Source of the DNA: Candidatus Neomicrothrix sp. UBA2974
GTDB lineage: Bacteria; Actinomycetota; Acidimicrobiia; Acidimicrobiales; MedAcidi-G1
Direction of reading: 5' to 3'
DNA: 14,738 nt
NCBI GenBank assembly: GCA_002348705.1
Contig: DEAU01000021.1
Location: 1 to 14,738, forward strand
The first letter of the stretch is position 1, and each line of letters begins with the position of its first letter. Position numbers and translations under genes: made by a program. Below are positions 1-7,149 of the stretch, in pieces. Below the pieces are notes generated by a model. That model was given only the letters and a program-made list of their open reading frames with translations, was not told where the DNA came from and did not search any database.

Positions 1-788
1 CGGACTTGGCCAGGTTCAAATTCATACGGGACAAAAAGGACCTGGAAGCTGTCGGAGTGGTCATCGAGGATGGGATGGACCCTGATAGGCAGGTCTGGGG
101 GTACACAATTGATCCTTCGAGTTTCGGGATGGAGCTCCCAACACTCGACGCACGAGAGTCGGCTTCCATCTCAATCGCTCTCGCTGTCATGGGTGACAAC
201 CTTAAGTCCTGGCAACTAGGCGGAGCGCACGCCGACATTTCAACTCTGCCCCTCATCCCGAGAGCGCATATTCCGACCGACGAATCGGTTGAGGTGCTCC
301 TTGAGGCTGTCACCAATGCGACTGAAGTGTCCTTTGACTACAGCGGGAAGGCTCGAGTTGTTCAGCCACATCAGGTTGCGTTCATAAAGGGACACTGGCA
401 GATGGTCGGATATGACGAGAGTCGAGGTGAAATCCGACAGTTTCGACGAGATCGGATCGAGAGTTCTGTTGAAGGGACAAACCGTCGCTTCACGCCGCCC
501 GCTACTCCAACGCTGGTGAGGGCTGACCACATCTGGAGAGCCGGCGATGGGGAGCCTCAGGACGTCACGGTGAAGGTCGAGGCACGCCTAGCGGCCTGGG
601 TGGAGAGACTGCTCGGACCCGAGTCGGTAGTGGAACGTTTCGAGGACGGCTCCATCTTGGTCGTTGAGCAGGTACGGAACTTCGAGTCCTTTCGTAGCTT
701 CTTGCTCACACTGTTGGACGGTGCGGAGCTTGTTGGCCCTGCGCACTTAAGGCACGAAATGATCGCCTGGCTGGAGTCGATGATCTGA
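1..788 (+). CDS. pafB: PafB-like WYL-domain transcriptional regulator, 5' partial
   Basis: The open frame runs in from the left edge, so the N-terminal winged helix-turn-helix is missing. The first readable residues (FKFIRDKKDLEAVGV) match the end of that DNA-binding region in PafB-type proteins, so the TTG at base 6 is an internal codon and not the start. The rest is the WYL half: a WQMVGYD segment, counted from that TTG at residues 131-137, stands where the WYL triad lies, followed by QFRRDRI at 145-151, the usual 'fR.dRI' strand. The C-terminal extension (about 180-260) has the WCX pattern. In mycobacteria PafB and PafC act together as the LexA/RecA-independent activator of DNA-damage genes, and WYL domains are thought to sense a nucleic-acid ligand. 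The stop overlaps the pafC start by one base, so the two are co-translated. The assignment rests on the pafC neighbour and the tat/helY context as well as on sequence. Confidence 0.85.
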   Translation, partial: DLARFKFIRDKKDLEAVGVVIEDGMDPDRQVWGYTIDPSSFGMELPTLDARESASISIALAVMGDNLKSWQLGGAHADISTLPLIPRAHIPTDESVEVLLEAVTNATEVSFDYSGKARVVQPHQVAFIKGHWQMVGYDESRGEIRQFRRDRIESSVEGTNRRFTPPATPTLVRADHIWRAGDGEPQDVTVKVEARLAAWVERLLGPESVVERFEDGSILVVEQVRNFESFRSFLLTLLDGAELVGPAHLRHEMIAWLESMI

Positions 789-1765
789 TGGGAACGCTGT
801 CTGCTGTCGAGCGGCTCAAACGACTGCTGAATCTCCTGCCTTGGCTGGCGGATCAGGGCCCGGATGGAGCGGATCCCCGGGAGGTGGCGGATCGGTTTGG
901 CTATCCGGTAGATCTCCTCAAGTCGGACCTGCGTGAAATCGTGCAGTTTCTTGGTGACGATATTGACCTCCGCTACCTGACGGCTTGGGATCTGTTCGAT
1001 CTTGAGTTCTCGGATGGTCGAGTCCGCCTTCTTCACAATGACCTTGTCCACCGGCCACTAGGTGTGAGTCGCGGTCGTCTAGTGGAAATTGCCGCTGTTG
1101 CGCGAGCAATTGCTGCCTACCTGCGAGAAGAAGGCTCGGCATCCGATGAACTCGGACCCCTGGAGGGTGCAGTGCTCAAGCTCTCCACCGTTCTTGGTTC
1201 CGAAGCCGACACCGTTCATATCCAGGTCCTGTCCGACGCTGGACGCATCCTCGGTCTGCTCCAAGACGCAGCCCAGTCGGCGCGGTGCGTCGAGTTGGAC
1301 TACTACTCCTATGACCGGGACGAGTTGACCCATCGAGTGGTTGAGCCGCATCACTGCCAGTACCAAGGTTTCTGGTACCTCACAGCCCACTGTCGGCTAG
1401 CAGATGGGCCCAGGGTCTTCCGAATCGACAGAATCAGCAAGGCTGTGGCATTGAACGAGGTCTTCCATCCACCTCCAGATCCAATGGAATGGACTGGCGG
1501 CGTCCCGGTCGATGGGTCCCTTCCTGAAGTCACTTTGGCCCTGCAGCCTTCTGCCCAGTGGGTGGTGGATCAGTACCCGCACCTCTCGGCCGCGAAACGT
1601 CCGGACGGAGAAATTGAGTTGACTCTGCCAGTGGCTGCCCCCCAGTGGTTGGAACGTCTCCTCGTGCGCCTCGGGCCTGAAGCCACAGTAGTGAAGGCGC
1701 CTGAAGGTCTTGGCGACGACCTTCGATCGGCGGCGGCGGCCCGGCTTCTGGCCCTCTACCGCTAG
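788..1765 (+). CDS. pafC: PafC-like WYL-domain transcriptional regulator
   Basis: This 325-residue protein has a degenerate winged helix-turn-helix at about 5-75 (RLKRLLNLLPWLADQ, then VADRFGYPVDLLKSDLREI), a helical linker, a WYL domain at about 150-225 and a WCX-like C-terminal domain from about 245. The WYL triad is intact at W196-Y197-L198, and the basic FRIDRI strand lies at 211-216. PafC is the partner of PafB in a heteromeric activator of the mycobacterial DNA-damage response; the genes usually sit downstream of the Pup-proteasome genes but are not needed for proteolysis. The ATG overlaps the pafB stop (TGATG), so no separate ribosome site is needed. A 54-base gap with no obvious terminator separates it from lepB. 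An unrelated WYL regulator is possible, but tandem WYL genes beside tat and helY argue for PafBC. Confidence 0.88.
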   Translation: MGTLSAVERLKRLLNLLPWLADQGPDGADPREVADRFGYPVDLLKSDLREIVQFLGDDIDLRYLTAWDLFDLEFSDGRVRLLHNDLVHRPLGVSRGRLVEIAAVARAIAAYLREEGSASDELGPLEGAVLKLSTVLGSEADTVHIQVLSDAGRILGLLQDAAQSARCVELDYYSYDRDELTHRVVEPHHCQYQGFWYLTAHCRLADGPRVFRIDRISKAVALNEVFHPPPDPMEWTGGVPVDGSLPEVTLALQPSAQWVVDQYPHLSAAKRPDGEIELTLPVAAPQWLERLLVRLGPEATVVKAPEGLGDDLRSAAAARLLALYR

Positions 1766-1807
1766 TTCGGAAGCAGCGGCAGCCGTCAACAGCAGCAGGC
1801 TGGGCGC

Positions 1808-1813
1808 TAGGTT
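1808..1813 (+). promoter_or_regulatory. candidate -10 box (TAGGTT) for leaderless lepB
   Basis: TAGGTT fits the actinobacterial TANNNT -10 pattern and ends exactly six bases before the lepB GTG, so transcription would begin at or next to the start codon. No convincing -35 is visible 16-18 bases upstream, which is common for such promoters. The AGG inside it could instead act as a weak ribosome site. Its first three bases are an in-frame TAG, so lepB cannot start further upstream. Confidence 0.4.
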
Positions 1814-1819
1814 CGACAC

Positions 1820-2641
1820 GTGGCGGACCGCTCGAACGAAGAATGGACTGACGGCGTTCTGGACAGAGCGCGTGCGAGATCCGAAGCTGAGGTAGCGAGG
1901 GCCTCCGCTGATGTGACGGCTGATTCCTCCTTAGACGACCCCCTCCCAAGCGTCCAGCCGATACCTCCAAGGAGCGAAAAGGCTCCTGACGACAGCTTCG
2001 GCAACGTCAGTTCGGGAGGCATCCCAGAGAGCCTGGGCCAGTATCAAAATCCTCCGGCGCAGCAGATCATCAGCGCTCCACGAATCAGTCCCGTCCAGCG
2101 ATCCCTCCTGGAATGGGCATCTGTGGTGCTCGGAGCCATTGTTTTGGCTCTGCTAGTTCGTACCTTTCTCCTCGGCACCTATTACATCCCGACGCCATCT
2201 ATGGAGCCCACACTGAGAGCTGGTGACCGAATCCTGGTTAACAAACTCAGCTATCGCCTTCACGACGTAAACCGCGGTGACCTAGTCGTATTTAAGCCAC
2301 CCGCAACCGATGATTCGGAATCCGACGACCTCATCAAGCGAGTCATAGGGTTGCCGGGTGAAACGGTCACTGCGTCGGAAGGCCAGATCCTTATCGATGG
2401 GGGCCTTCTTATCGAGCCCTACCTGGCCTGGCCGGAGGGGACAGGCGACTTTGGTGCAGTTCCATGGTGTGTCGACGGGGGTGCTGGCGCCTGCGTGGTG
2501 CCAGCCAACCACGTCTTTGTGATGGGAGACAATCGCCCAAATTCCCGAGACAGCCGCTTCTTTGGACCGGTACCGGTTGATTCGATTGTTGGTCGAGCTT
2601 TTTTTCGGTATTGGCCCCTAGGGGAGTTGAATCGTCTCTGA
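1820..2641 (+). CDS. lepB: Type I signal peptidase
   Basis: This membrane serine protease removes signal peptides from exported proteins on the outer face of the cytoplasmic membrane. The 273-residue protein has a long polar N-terminal segment (1-95) rich in Ser, Pro, Asp and Glu, one transmembrane helix at about 97-118, and an extracytoplasmic S26 catalytic domain. The nucleophile lies in PTPSMEPTL (Ser127), the general base in DLIKRVIG (Lys173), and the box-E motif GDNRPNSRDSR spans 236-246. All catalytic motifs are intact. GTG 1820 is the first possible start, because an in-frame TAG lies at 1808. The long N-terminal tail is expected to be cytosolic and disordered. Cys217 and Cys225 lie in a short insertion before box E and could form a disulfide. 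It sits between the paf genes and the tat operon; a link to Tat substrates is plausible but not shown. Confidence 0.95.
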   Translation: MADRSNEEWTDGVLDRARARSEAEVARASADVTADSSLDDPLPSVQPIPPRSEKAPDDSFGNVSSGGIPESLGQYQNPPAQQIISAPRISPVQRSLLEWASVVLGAIVLALLVRTFLLGTYYIPTPSMEPTLRAGDRILVNKLSYRLHDVNRGDLVVFKPPATDDSESDDLIKRVIGLPGETVTASEGQILIDGGLLIEPYLAWPEGTGDFGAVPWCVDGGAGACVVPANHVFVMGDNRPNSRDSRFFGPVPVDSIVGRAFFRYWPLGELNRL

Positions 2642-2661
2642 GTAGGACCGGAGCGCTGGCT

Positions 2662-3354
2662 TCAGCGACGTTGGTTAAGCCCGTCGACTAGGCGGTCGAC
2701 ATGGTCGCCGTAGATGCCGTCGAGACCTAAGTGGATAAGTCTGTTGATCTGCCGAGTGTGGTTGGCCGCCCAGCCGAAGCACTTCAGATTGAATCGCCGA
2801 TACAGGGCTACAAGGCCTAATGTCCATTCAGCTTCAGGAAGATTCACGGCGTCAATACCGGCTGCTGATAAGTCGCTAGCGTGGCGTTCAAGAGCACTGC
2901 CGTGACGATCGATACGTGTTGAGTGAACTAGGTGCATGTCGCGGTCGATGTCCCGCAGGCCGGAAAGGATCTCTAAATCCGGATGGCAAAGCCAGAGGCG
3001 TGACGTCGGGCCCACGTCGGCAGCGACCTCCACGCACGCCGCTCCAGCCGCTGGATCCTTCAGGTCCAGCGACAAAGGTATTTCTGGATTGATTGTGGCG
3101 AGCAAATCAGTAAGGCGGAGGATCTCCCGCGGAAGGTTCGCGTTCAGCGAGTTGGAGATGGAGCGCCGCCGGAGCCATGAGCCCAAACGATCGTCATGTT
3201 GGAGGACCGGCACGTCGTCGACGGTCCTCCAGACATCGCTTTCGAGCCCTGTCGCTCCGAGTCGGAGGGCCAGATGGAACGCCTCGAGCGTGTTTTCCCG
3301 AGCGTGGGCGCGCCCACCACGGTGGGCGAAGAGGACGGGTACTGCATTTCCCAT
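2662..3354 (-). CDS. Glycerophosphodiester phosphodiesterase (GDPD family)
   Basis: Family members hydrolyse glycerophosphodiesters, such as deacylated phospholipids, to sn-glycerol 3-phosphate and an alcohol. The 230-residue protein is a single GDPD/PI-PLC-like TIM barrel. It shows AHRGG (catalytic His11, Arg12), REN (Glu20, Asn21), the metal-binding ESD (Glu38, Asp40), the second catalytic histidine in VLQHDD (His53), LSLDLKD at 94-100, and the terminal GWAANHTRQINRL...LDGIYGDHVDRL strand-helix. No signal peptide or membrane segment is seen, so it should be cytosolic, like UgpQ. It is convergent with lepB (20 bases between the stops) and divergent from the tat operon. No Shine-Dalgarno precedes the ATG, but an AATGAT hexamer lies six bases upstream. 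It is the only gene on the minus strand in the first 12 kb and looks inserted between the paf and tat genes. Confidence 0.9.
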   Translation of the reverse strand: MGNAVPVLFAHRGGRAHARENTLEAFHLALRLGATGLESDVWRTVDDVPVLQHDDRLGSWLRRRSISNSLNANLPREILRLTDLLATINPEIPLSLDLKDPAAGAACVEVAADVGPTSRLWLCHPDLEILSGLRDIDRDMHLVHSTRIDRHGSALERHASDLSAAGIDAVNLPEAEWTLGLVALYRRFNLKCFGWAANHTRQINRLIHLGLDGIYGDHVDRLVDGLNQRR

Positions 3355-3360
3355 AACTGC

Positions 3361-3366
3361 ATCATT
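3361..3366 (-). promoter_or_regulatory. candidate -10 box (AATGAT) for the GDPD gene
   Basis: Read on the minus strand, AATGAT matches four of six bases of TATAAT and ends six bases before the ATG of the phosphodiesterase gene, the spacing of a leaderless start. No -35 is evident. The whole divergent spacer to the plus-strand GTG at 3403 is only 48 bases, so any plus-strand promoter for the tat operon must lie here too or inside the GDPD gene. Confidence 0.3.
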
Positions 3367-3402
3367 GCCGAATCCGGGACCATGTTGATGAGGGCGTAGT
3401 CT

Positions 3403-3615
3403 GTGGGCGTTGTGGACTGGATCTGGTTATCGACCGCTGTTGTGCTGTTGGCGACGGTGTGTGTCTCCGCCAAAGTACTTAGGTTCCTAATGAGCGAGTT
3501 GATGGCGACACTGAATGCGGTATCTCGTGTTGGCCGCTTGACTGTCTTGATAGCCGACCTAGAGCCAGCCATCCGGAGACTCGAGTCCCGACTTGGCGAC
3601 GTCGGTCGACGTTAG
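3403..3615 (+). CDS. Small single-pass membrane protein of unknown function upstream of tatB
   Basis: I do not recognise this 70-residue protein. Residues 5-22 (DWIWLSTAVVLLATVCVS) form one hydrophobic helix, followed by an amphipathic, charged helical region from about 45 to 70 (LIADLEPAIRRLESRLGDVG). This layout superficially resembles TatA/TatB, but the Gly-Pro hinge after the membrane helix is missing, so I do not call it a Tat subunit. A GAGGG ribosome site lies eight bases before the GTG. The stop is eight bases before the tatB ATG, so it probably heads the tat operon. Support for it as a real gene is the ribosome site, the coherent membrane topology and the tight spacing. It could be an accessory factor for Tat or simply a co-transcribed gene. 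Confidence 0.65.
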   Translation: MGVVDWIWLSTAVVLLATVCVSAKVLRFLMSELMATLNAVSRVGRLTVLIADLEPAIRRLESRLGDVGRR

Positions 3616-3623
3616 GAATTCAG

Positions 3624-3941
3624 ATGGGCAACCTCGGTGGGGGAGAAGTACTCGTAATATTGATGCTGGGCCTTCTGGTCCTCGGACCACATCGCTTGCG
3701 GGTTGTTATCCAACAACTCGGCCGCCTAGTGACGCAGATCCGGCGCTTCGCCGCAAGTTTTCAGGAGGAGTTCCGCGAGATCGTGGACGATCCTTCACTG
3801 GAAGCCGCTGCTCGTATCCGCGGCGAGGCCCTTCAGGAAGCTCTGTCTCCTGAGACGCCAAATAGCTCGATGGCTGCCAAATCGGAGTCTGATGAGGATG
3901 CAGAGGACGGGTTAGAGCCTGGAGCGGACACCGTTGGCTGA
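3624..3941 (+). CDS. tatB: Sec-independent translocase subunit, TatA/TatB family (TatB-like)
   Basis: This 105-residue protein has the TatA/B layout: a short N-terminal transmembrane helix (about 7-20), a Gly21-Pro22 hinge in LVLGPHRL, an amphipathic helix (about 23-53, VVIQQLGRLVTQIRRFAASF), then an acidic, disordered tail. Glu8 is at the position of the conserved TatB glutamate, and the LGPxRL and FQEEFRE motifs also favour TatB over TatA. TatB forms the receptor complex with TatC that binds twin-arginine signal peptides. The gene overlaps tatC by eight bases. TAGGAAT before the ATG provides a modest AGGA ribosome site. Gene annotation in actinobacteria often labels the subunit next to tatC as TatA, and that remains possible. 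Confidence 0.87.
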   Translation: MGNLGGGEVLVILMLGLLVLGPHRLRVVIQQLGRLVTQIRRFAASFQEEFREIVDDPSLEAAARIRGEALQEALSPETPNSSMAAKSESDEDAEDGLEPGADTVG

Positions 3942-4689
3942 GGCCGAAAGGATGCCGCTAGTGGCTCATCTGGAGGAGCTGCGGCGACGGCTTCTTTGGA
4001 GCACCATCGCTGTGGCGGCCGGGGCCGTGGTTTGCTGGATCTTCTACCCGTGGATCCTAGATTTCCTGCTAGAGCCCTACTGTCAGATACGCGATGACCT
4101 TGGTGATCAGACAGTCTTCGGATCAGGTTGTGAACTTCTAGTTACCGATCCCCTTGAGCCGTTCGCGGTCAGGATGACTGTTGCAGGTTACGGCGGTGTA
4201 GGGATCGCGATGCCGGTCCTGCTTTGGCAAGCATGGCGCTTTACTGCGCCAGCGCTCTACGCCCGAGAACGGCGCTGGGCAATACCATTTGTCTTCTGCG
4301 GCCTCGTCTTATTCGGCGGAGGCTGTGTGTTGGCCTTTTGGAGCATCCCACGAGCACTCGACTTTCTTGTCAGCATCGGTGGACCAGACCTCGTGAGTGT
4401 CTTCTCGCCTGCGCGGTATCTGGGATTCGTTGTGAAGATGACGCTCGCGTTCGGGATCGGCTTTGAGTTTCCGCTGGTTCTAATCTTCCTTCAGCTAACT
4501 GGGATAGTCACACCTGAAACTCTTCGACGTGCACGTCGCTATGCCGTTGTGGGCATCGTGGCTCTGGTGGCCTTATTGACTCCAAGTGGTGATCCATTCA
4601 CTCTTCTAGTTCTGTCGGTTCCCATGCTGGTTTTCTACGAGGGAGCGATACTTTTTGGCGTCCTCTACCGTCGCCGCCGAAGAGAGTGA
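3934..4689 (+). CDS. tatC: Sec-independent protein translocase subunit TatC
   Basis: TatC is the core six-helix subunit of the twin-arginine translocase and reads the RR signal peptide. The 251-residue protein shows the cytosolic N-terminal motif MPLVAHLEELRRRL (7-20), six hydrophobic segments, the first periplasmic loop ending in DPLEPFAVR (72-80), the conserved RFTAPALYARER (102-112), and the mid-membrane glutamate in GFEFP (Glu178). I prefer TTG 3934, which has a GGAG nine bases upstream and overlaps tatB; ATG 3952 would remove six residues and is the main alternative. The first periplasmic loop carries Cys50 and Cys66. The stop overlaps the helicase GTG by three bases (GTGA), so the genes are translationally coupled. 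Confidence 0.95.
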   Translation: MAEAERMPLVAHLEELRRRLLWSTIAVAAGAVVCWIFYPWILDFLLEPYCQIRDDLGDQTVFGSGCELLVTDPLEPFAVRMTVAGYGGVGIAMPVLLWQAWRFTAPALYARERRWAIPFVFCGLVLFGGGCVLAFWSIPRALDFLVSIGGPDLVSVFSPARYLGFVVKMTLAFGIGFEFPLVLIFLQLTGIVTPETLRRARRYAVVGIVALVALLTPSGDPFTLLVLSVPMLVFYEGAILFGVLYRRRRRE

Positions 4690-7148
4690 CTCTGCAACAC
4701 GCCTTCGCTCTCGACTCTTTTCAAAAAGAGGCCATCGCTGCGGTTGAGGCTGGGCGATCTGTGGTTGTCTCTGCACCGACCTCCAGTGGGAAGACAGTTG
4801 TTGCCGAGCATGCAGTTGATTCGGCGATCGTTAGAGGCGGCCGAGCGTTCTACACAGCACCAATCAAGGCTCTTTCAAACCAAAAGTTCCGCGACCTGAA
4901 AGCCGTATTTGGGGATTCTCGAGTAGGGCTCATGACTGGAGACCAAGTCATCGCTCCTGACTCGCCGATAGTGGTGATGACCACTGAGGTGCTGCGGAAC
5001 ATGCTGTATGCGGGATCAGAGGGACTACGCGGCCTGCGGTGGGTGGTTCTCGACGAGGTCCACTACCTGGAGGACCCCTACCGGGGTGCCGTTTGGGAAG
5101 AGGTGGTTCTCAACCTGGCACCGGATATTGGAATCGTGGCCCTATCTGCGACAGTATCGAACGCCGAAGAACTGGGAGACTGGTTGCGAGCTGTCCGTGG
5201 TCCGACAGACGTCGTCCGGGAAGACCGCCGACCGGTACGCCTAAGGGCGCACTATCTCGTGAGCGAACGTGGAGCGCGAGGGCGGTCACGCCGATTGCAC
5301 CGCGTAGTTCTCCATCGAGGAAAGGATGCTGAGCAGACTGGCCGACGTTTCGACGTGAATGGACGAACACGGTCCGGACCGGCTCGACAACGCAGGTGGG
5401 TCACCCCGAGACGAGGCGAGGTGCTCAGTGAGATGGTTGCTGCTGAAATGCTTCCAGCAATTCATTTCATTTTCAGTAGAGCCGGCTGCGATGAGGCTCG
5501 GGACTCCGTCGTCCGCGATGGGCTTTGCCTGAACACGAAAGAAGAGGCCATGGCTGTTGAGACCAGGGCTCGGGCTCGGCTGGCGGGAGTCTCGGAGTCC
5601 GACCAGGTTGCTCTTGGCGTAGCGGACTGGCTCGAGGCACTTCGTCGCGGGATCGCGTCCCACCACGCAGGTCTTGTGCCCGTCTTCAAAGAAATCACCG
5701 AGGATCTTTTTTCCGCCGGGCTACTGAAGCTTGTCTATGCCACGGAAACACTGGCTTTGGGGGTCAATCTGCCAGCCCGATCGGTAGTTGTCGATCGGCT
5801 AACCAAGTTCACCGGCGAGACCCACGAGATATTGACACCGGGTCAGTTCTCCCAACTCTCTGGACGAGCAGGTCGGCGGGGCCTGGATACCGAAGGCCAC
5901 GTTCTTGTCTGCTGGTCCCCCTTCATCGGCTATAAAAGGGTGACTGCGCTTGCTGATAGCCGTGACTTCGTATTGAGATCAGCTTTTCGCCCGACTTACA
6001 ACATGGTCGCCAACCTTGTTGTCAGTCGGTCTCGGGATGAGGCAGTCGATCTGATCTCACGATCATTTGCCCAGTTTCAAATTGACCGACAGGTCGCACA
6101 ACGTTCACCTCACGGCGCTGAAATTCGCAGAGAGTCCCGCGAGACGCTTGAAGCGCTGCCTGACCTATGTAGCGCAGGCCTTAATACTGGCCAACGGGTG
6201 CAGGCAGCGGATCTTCGACCAGGAGATGTGGTTGACCTCGACGAAGGTCTGATTCATCTGGTCCTAGCGGTCGGACAACGTCGGGGCGGCCGGTCCCGCA
6301 TCCGATTGGTTGATCGGAATGGCTGCGCGACTGTTGCCGAGGACAGCCAGTTAACGACTAGTCCGCTCATTCTCGGGTCAGTCGAAATCCCCACGCCGTT
6401 CCTTCCCGAAGATCCCGTCTTTCGCCAGAGGGTCGCTAAACGGCTCAACAAGTTCTTGCGGGAGAACTCTGATCACCTACGCGCTACGAAGAGACCGGCA
6501 CCTGGTGGGCCACTGGATCTGCCGAAGCAGGGATCGGGCATCTTTGGGGAAATCGAGACACCCGACGATCTGGTTGCTCGACTGGCAGCCGCCCATCAGG
6601 TGCTGGAGGTCAGGGGAATGGCTGACGGATGGAGCCTCACGACGCGCGGCCAGATCCTGACCGGACTTCACCATGAGTCCGACCTGCTGACTGCAGAGGC
6701 TCTATCGGATGGCCTCCTAGACAATCTCGGGCCGGCCATGCTGGCAGCCATGGTTTCGTGTCTCAGCTATCGCAAACGTGGTCCCGGTGAGACAGTAGGA
6801 GTCCGGTTGGCCGGCGAATTTCCGGGTCGTTTCAACACGCTCACTCACCTTGCGGCTGCGATCGCCTCCGCAGAAAGAGGGGCTGGTCTGAGCCCGCAGG
6901 AGGAACCAGACCCCGGATTTGCACACCTGGTCCACGCTTGGGCCTCGGGCGCCAAGTTGGAAGAGTTAGTTGGGGATGACCTTCCAGCGGGTGAGTTCGT
7001 TAGAAATGTCCGGATGGTGGCAGATCTATTGCGACAACTGGCAGCCGTCGGGTCGCCTGGCTTGCAAGCCGTGGCAACCGAAGCGGAGGATCTGCTTGAC
7101 AGAGGCATAGTGGCGATGTCTGCAGGGCGTATCGACATGTCGACGTGA
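4686..7148 (+). CDS. helY: Ski2/Mtr4-like DEVH-box helicase (HelY type)
   Basis: This 820-residue ATP-dependent helicase belongs to superfamily 2. Visible motifs are Walker A APTSSGKT (30-37), TAPIKALSNQKF (58-68), GLMTGD (81-86), the DEVH box (123-126), motif III SAT (154-156), FIFSRAGCDEA (261-271), SHHAGL (325-330), ATETLALGVNLPARS (352-366) and motif VI QLSGRAGRRG (390-399). A KOW/beta-rich insert lies at about 500-570, and a DSHCT-type helical domain at about 640-815 (LTGLHHESDLLTAEALSDG...). A variable Arg-rich stretch separates the RecA lobes (about 195-245). All ATPase motifs are intact. Eukaryotic relatives unwind RNA for the exosome; the substrate of actinobacterial HelY is not firmly known. 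It is the fourth gene of the tat operon, as in many actinobacteria, and a DAGK-like gene follows after one base. Confidence 0.87.
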   Translation: MTLQHAFALDSFQKEAIAAVEAGRSVVVSAPTSSGKTVVAEHAVDSAIVRGGRAFYTAPIKALSNQKFRDLKAVFGDSRVGLMTGDQVIAPDSPIVVMTTEVLRNMLYAGSEGLRGLRWVVLDEVHYLEDPYRGAVWEEVVLNLAPDIGIVALSATVSNAEELGDWLRAVRGPTDVVREDRRPVRLRAHYLVSERGARGRSRRLHRVVLHRGKDAEQTGRRFDVNGRTRSGPARQRRWVTPRRGEVLSEMVAAEMLPAIHFIFSRAGCDEARDSVVRDGLCLNTKEEAMAVETRARARLAGVSESDQVALGVADWLEALRRGIASHHAGLVPVFKEITEDLFSAGLLKLVYATETLALGVNLPARSVVVDRLTKFTGETHEILTPGQFSQLSGRAGRRGLDTEGHVLVCWSPFIGYKRVTALADSRDFVLRSAFRPTYNMVANLVVSRSRDEAVDLISRSFAQFQIDRQVAQRSPHGAEIRRESRETLEALPDLCSAGLNTGQRVQAADLRPGDVVDLDEGLIHLVLAVGQRRGGRSRIRLVDRNGCATVAEDSQLTTSPLILGSVEIPTPFLPEDPVFRQRVAKRLNKFLRENSDHLRATKRPAPGGPLDLPKQGSGIFGEIETPDDLVARLAAAHQVLEVRGMADGWSLTTRGQILTGLHHESDLLTAEALSDGLLDNLGPAMLAAMVSCLSYRKRGPGETVGVRLAGEFPGRFNTLTHLAAAIASAERGAGLSPQEEPDPGFAHLVHAWASGAKLEELVGDDLPAGEFVRNVRMVADLLRQLAAVGSPGLQAVATEAEDLLDRGIVAMSAGRIDMST

Positions 7149-7149
7149 T

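Noticed and set aside
1..1765. Two WYL-domain regulators read as control genes of a phage-defence system
   Set aside because: Their tandem, overlapping layout beside tat and helY fits the housekeeping PafBC pair, and no nuclease, methylase or other defence gene is in the window.
2654..2667. CGCTG-GCTT-CAGCG hairpin between the convergent lepB and GDPD genes, possible bidirectional terminator
   Set aside because: The stem is only five base pairs, no T-run follows on either strand, and it overlaps the GDPD stop codon.
3952..4689. ATG 3952 as the tatC start
   Set aside because: The nearest ribosome-like AAAGG is almost adjacent to the ATG, whereas TTG 3934 has GGAG at nine bases and couples to tatB. 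It stays the main alternative.
4686..7148. Helicase as part of a defence or CRISPR-linked system
   Set aside because: The Ski2/Mtr4 motif set with a DSHCT-type C-terminus and the tatC overlap fit chromosomal HelY.
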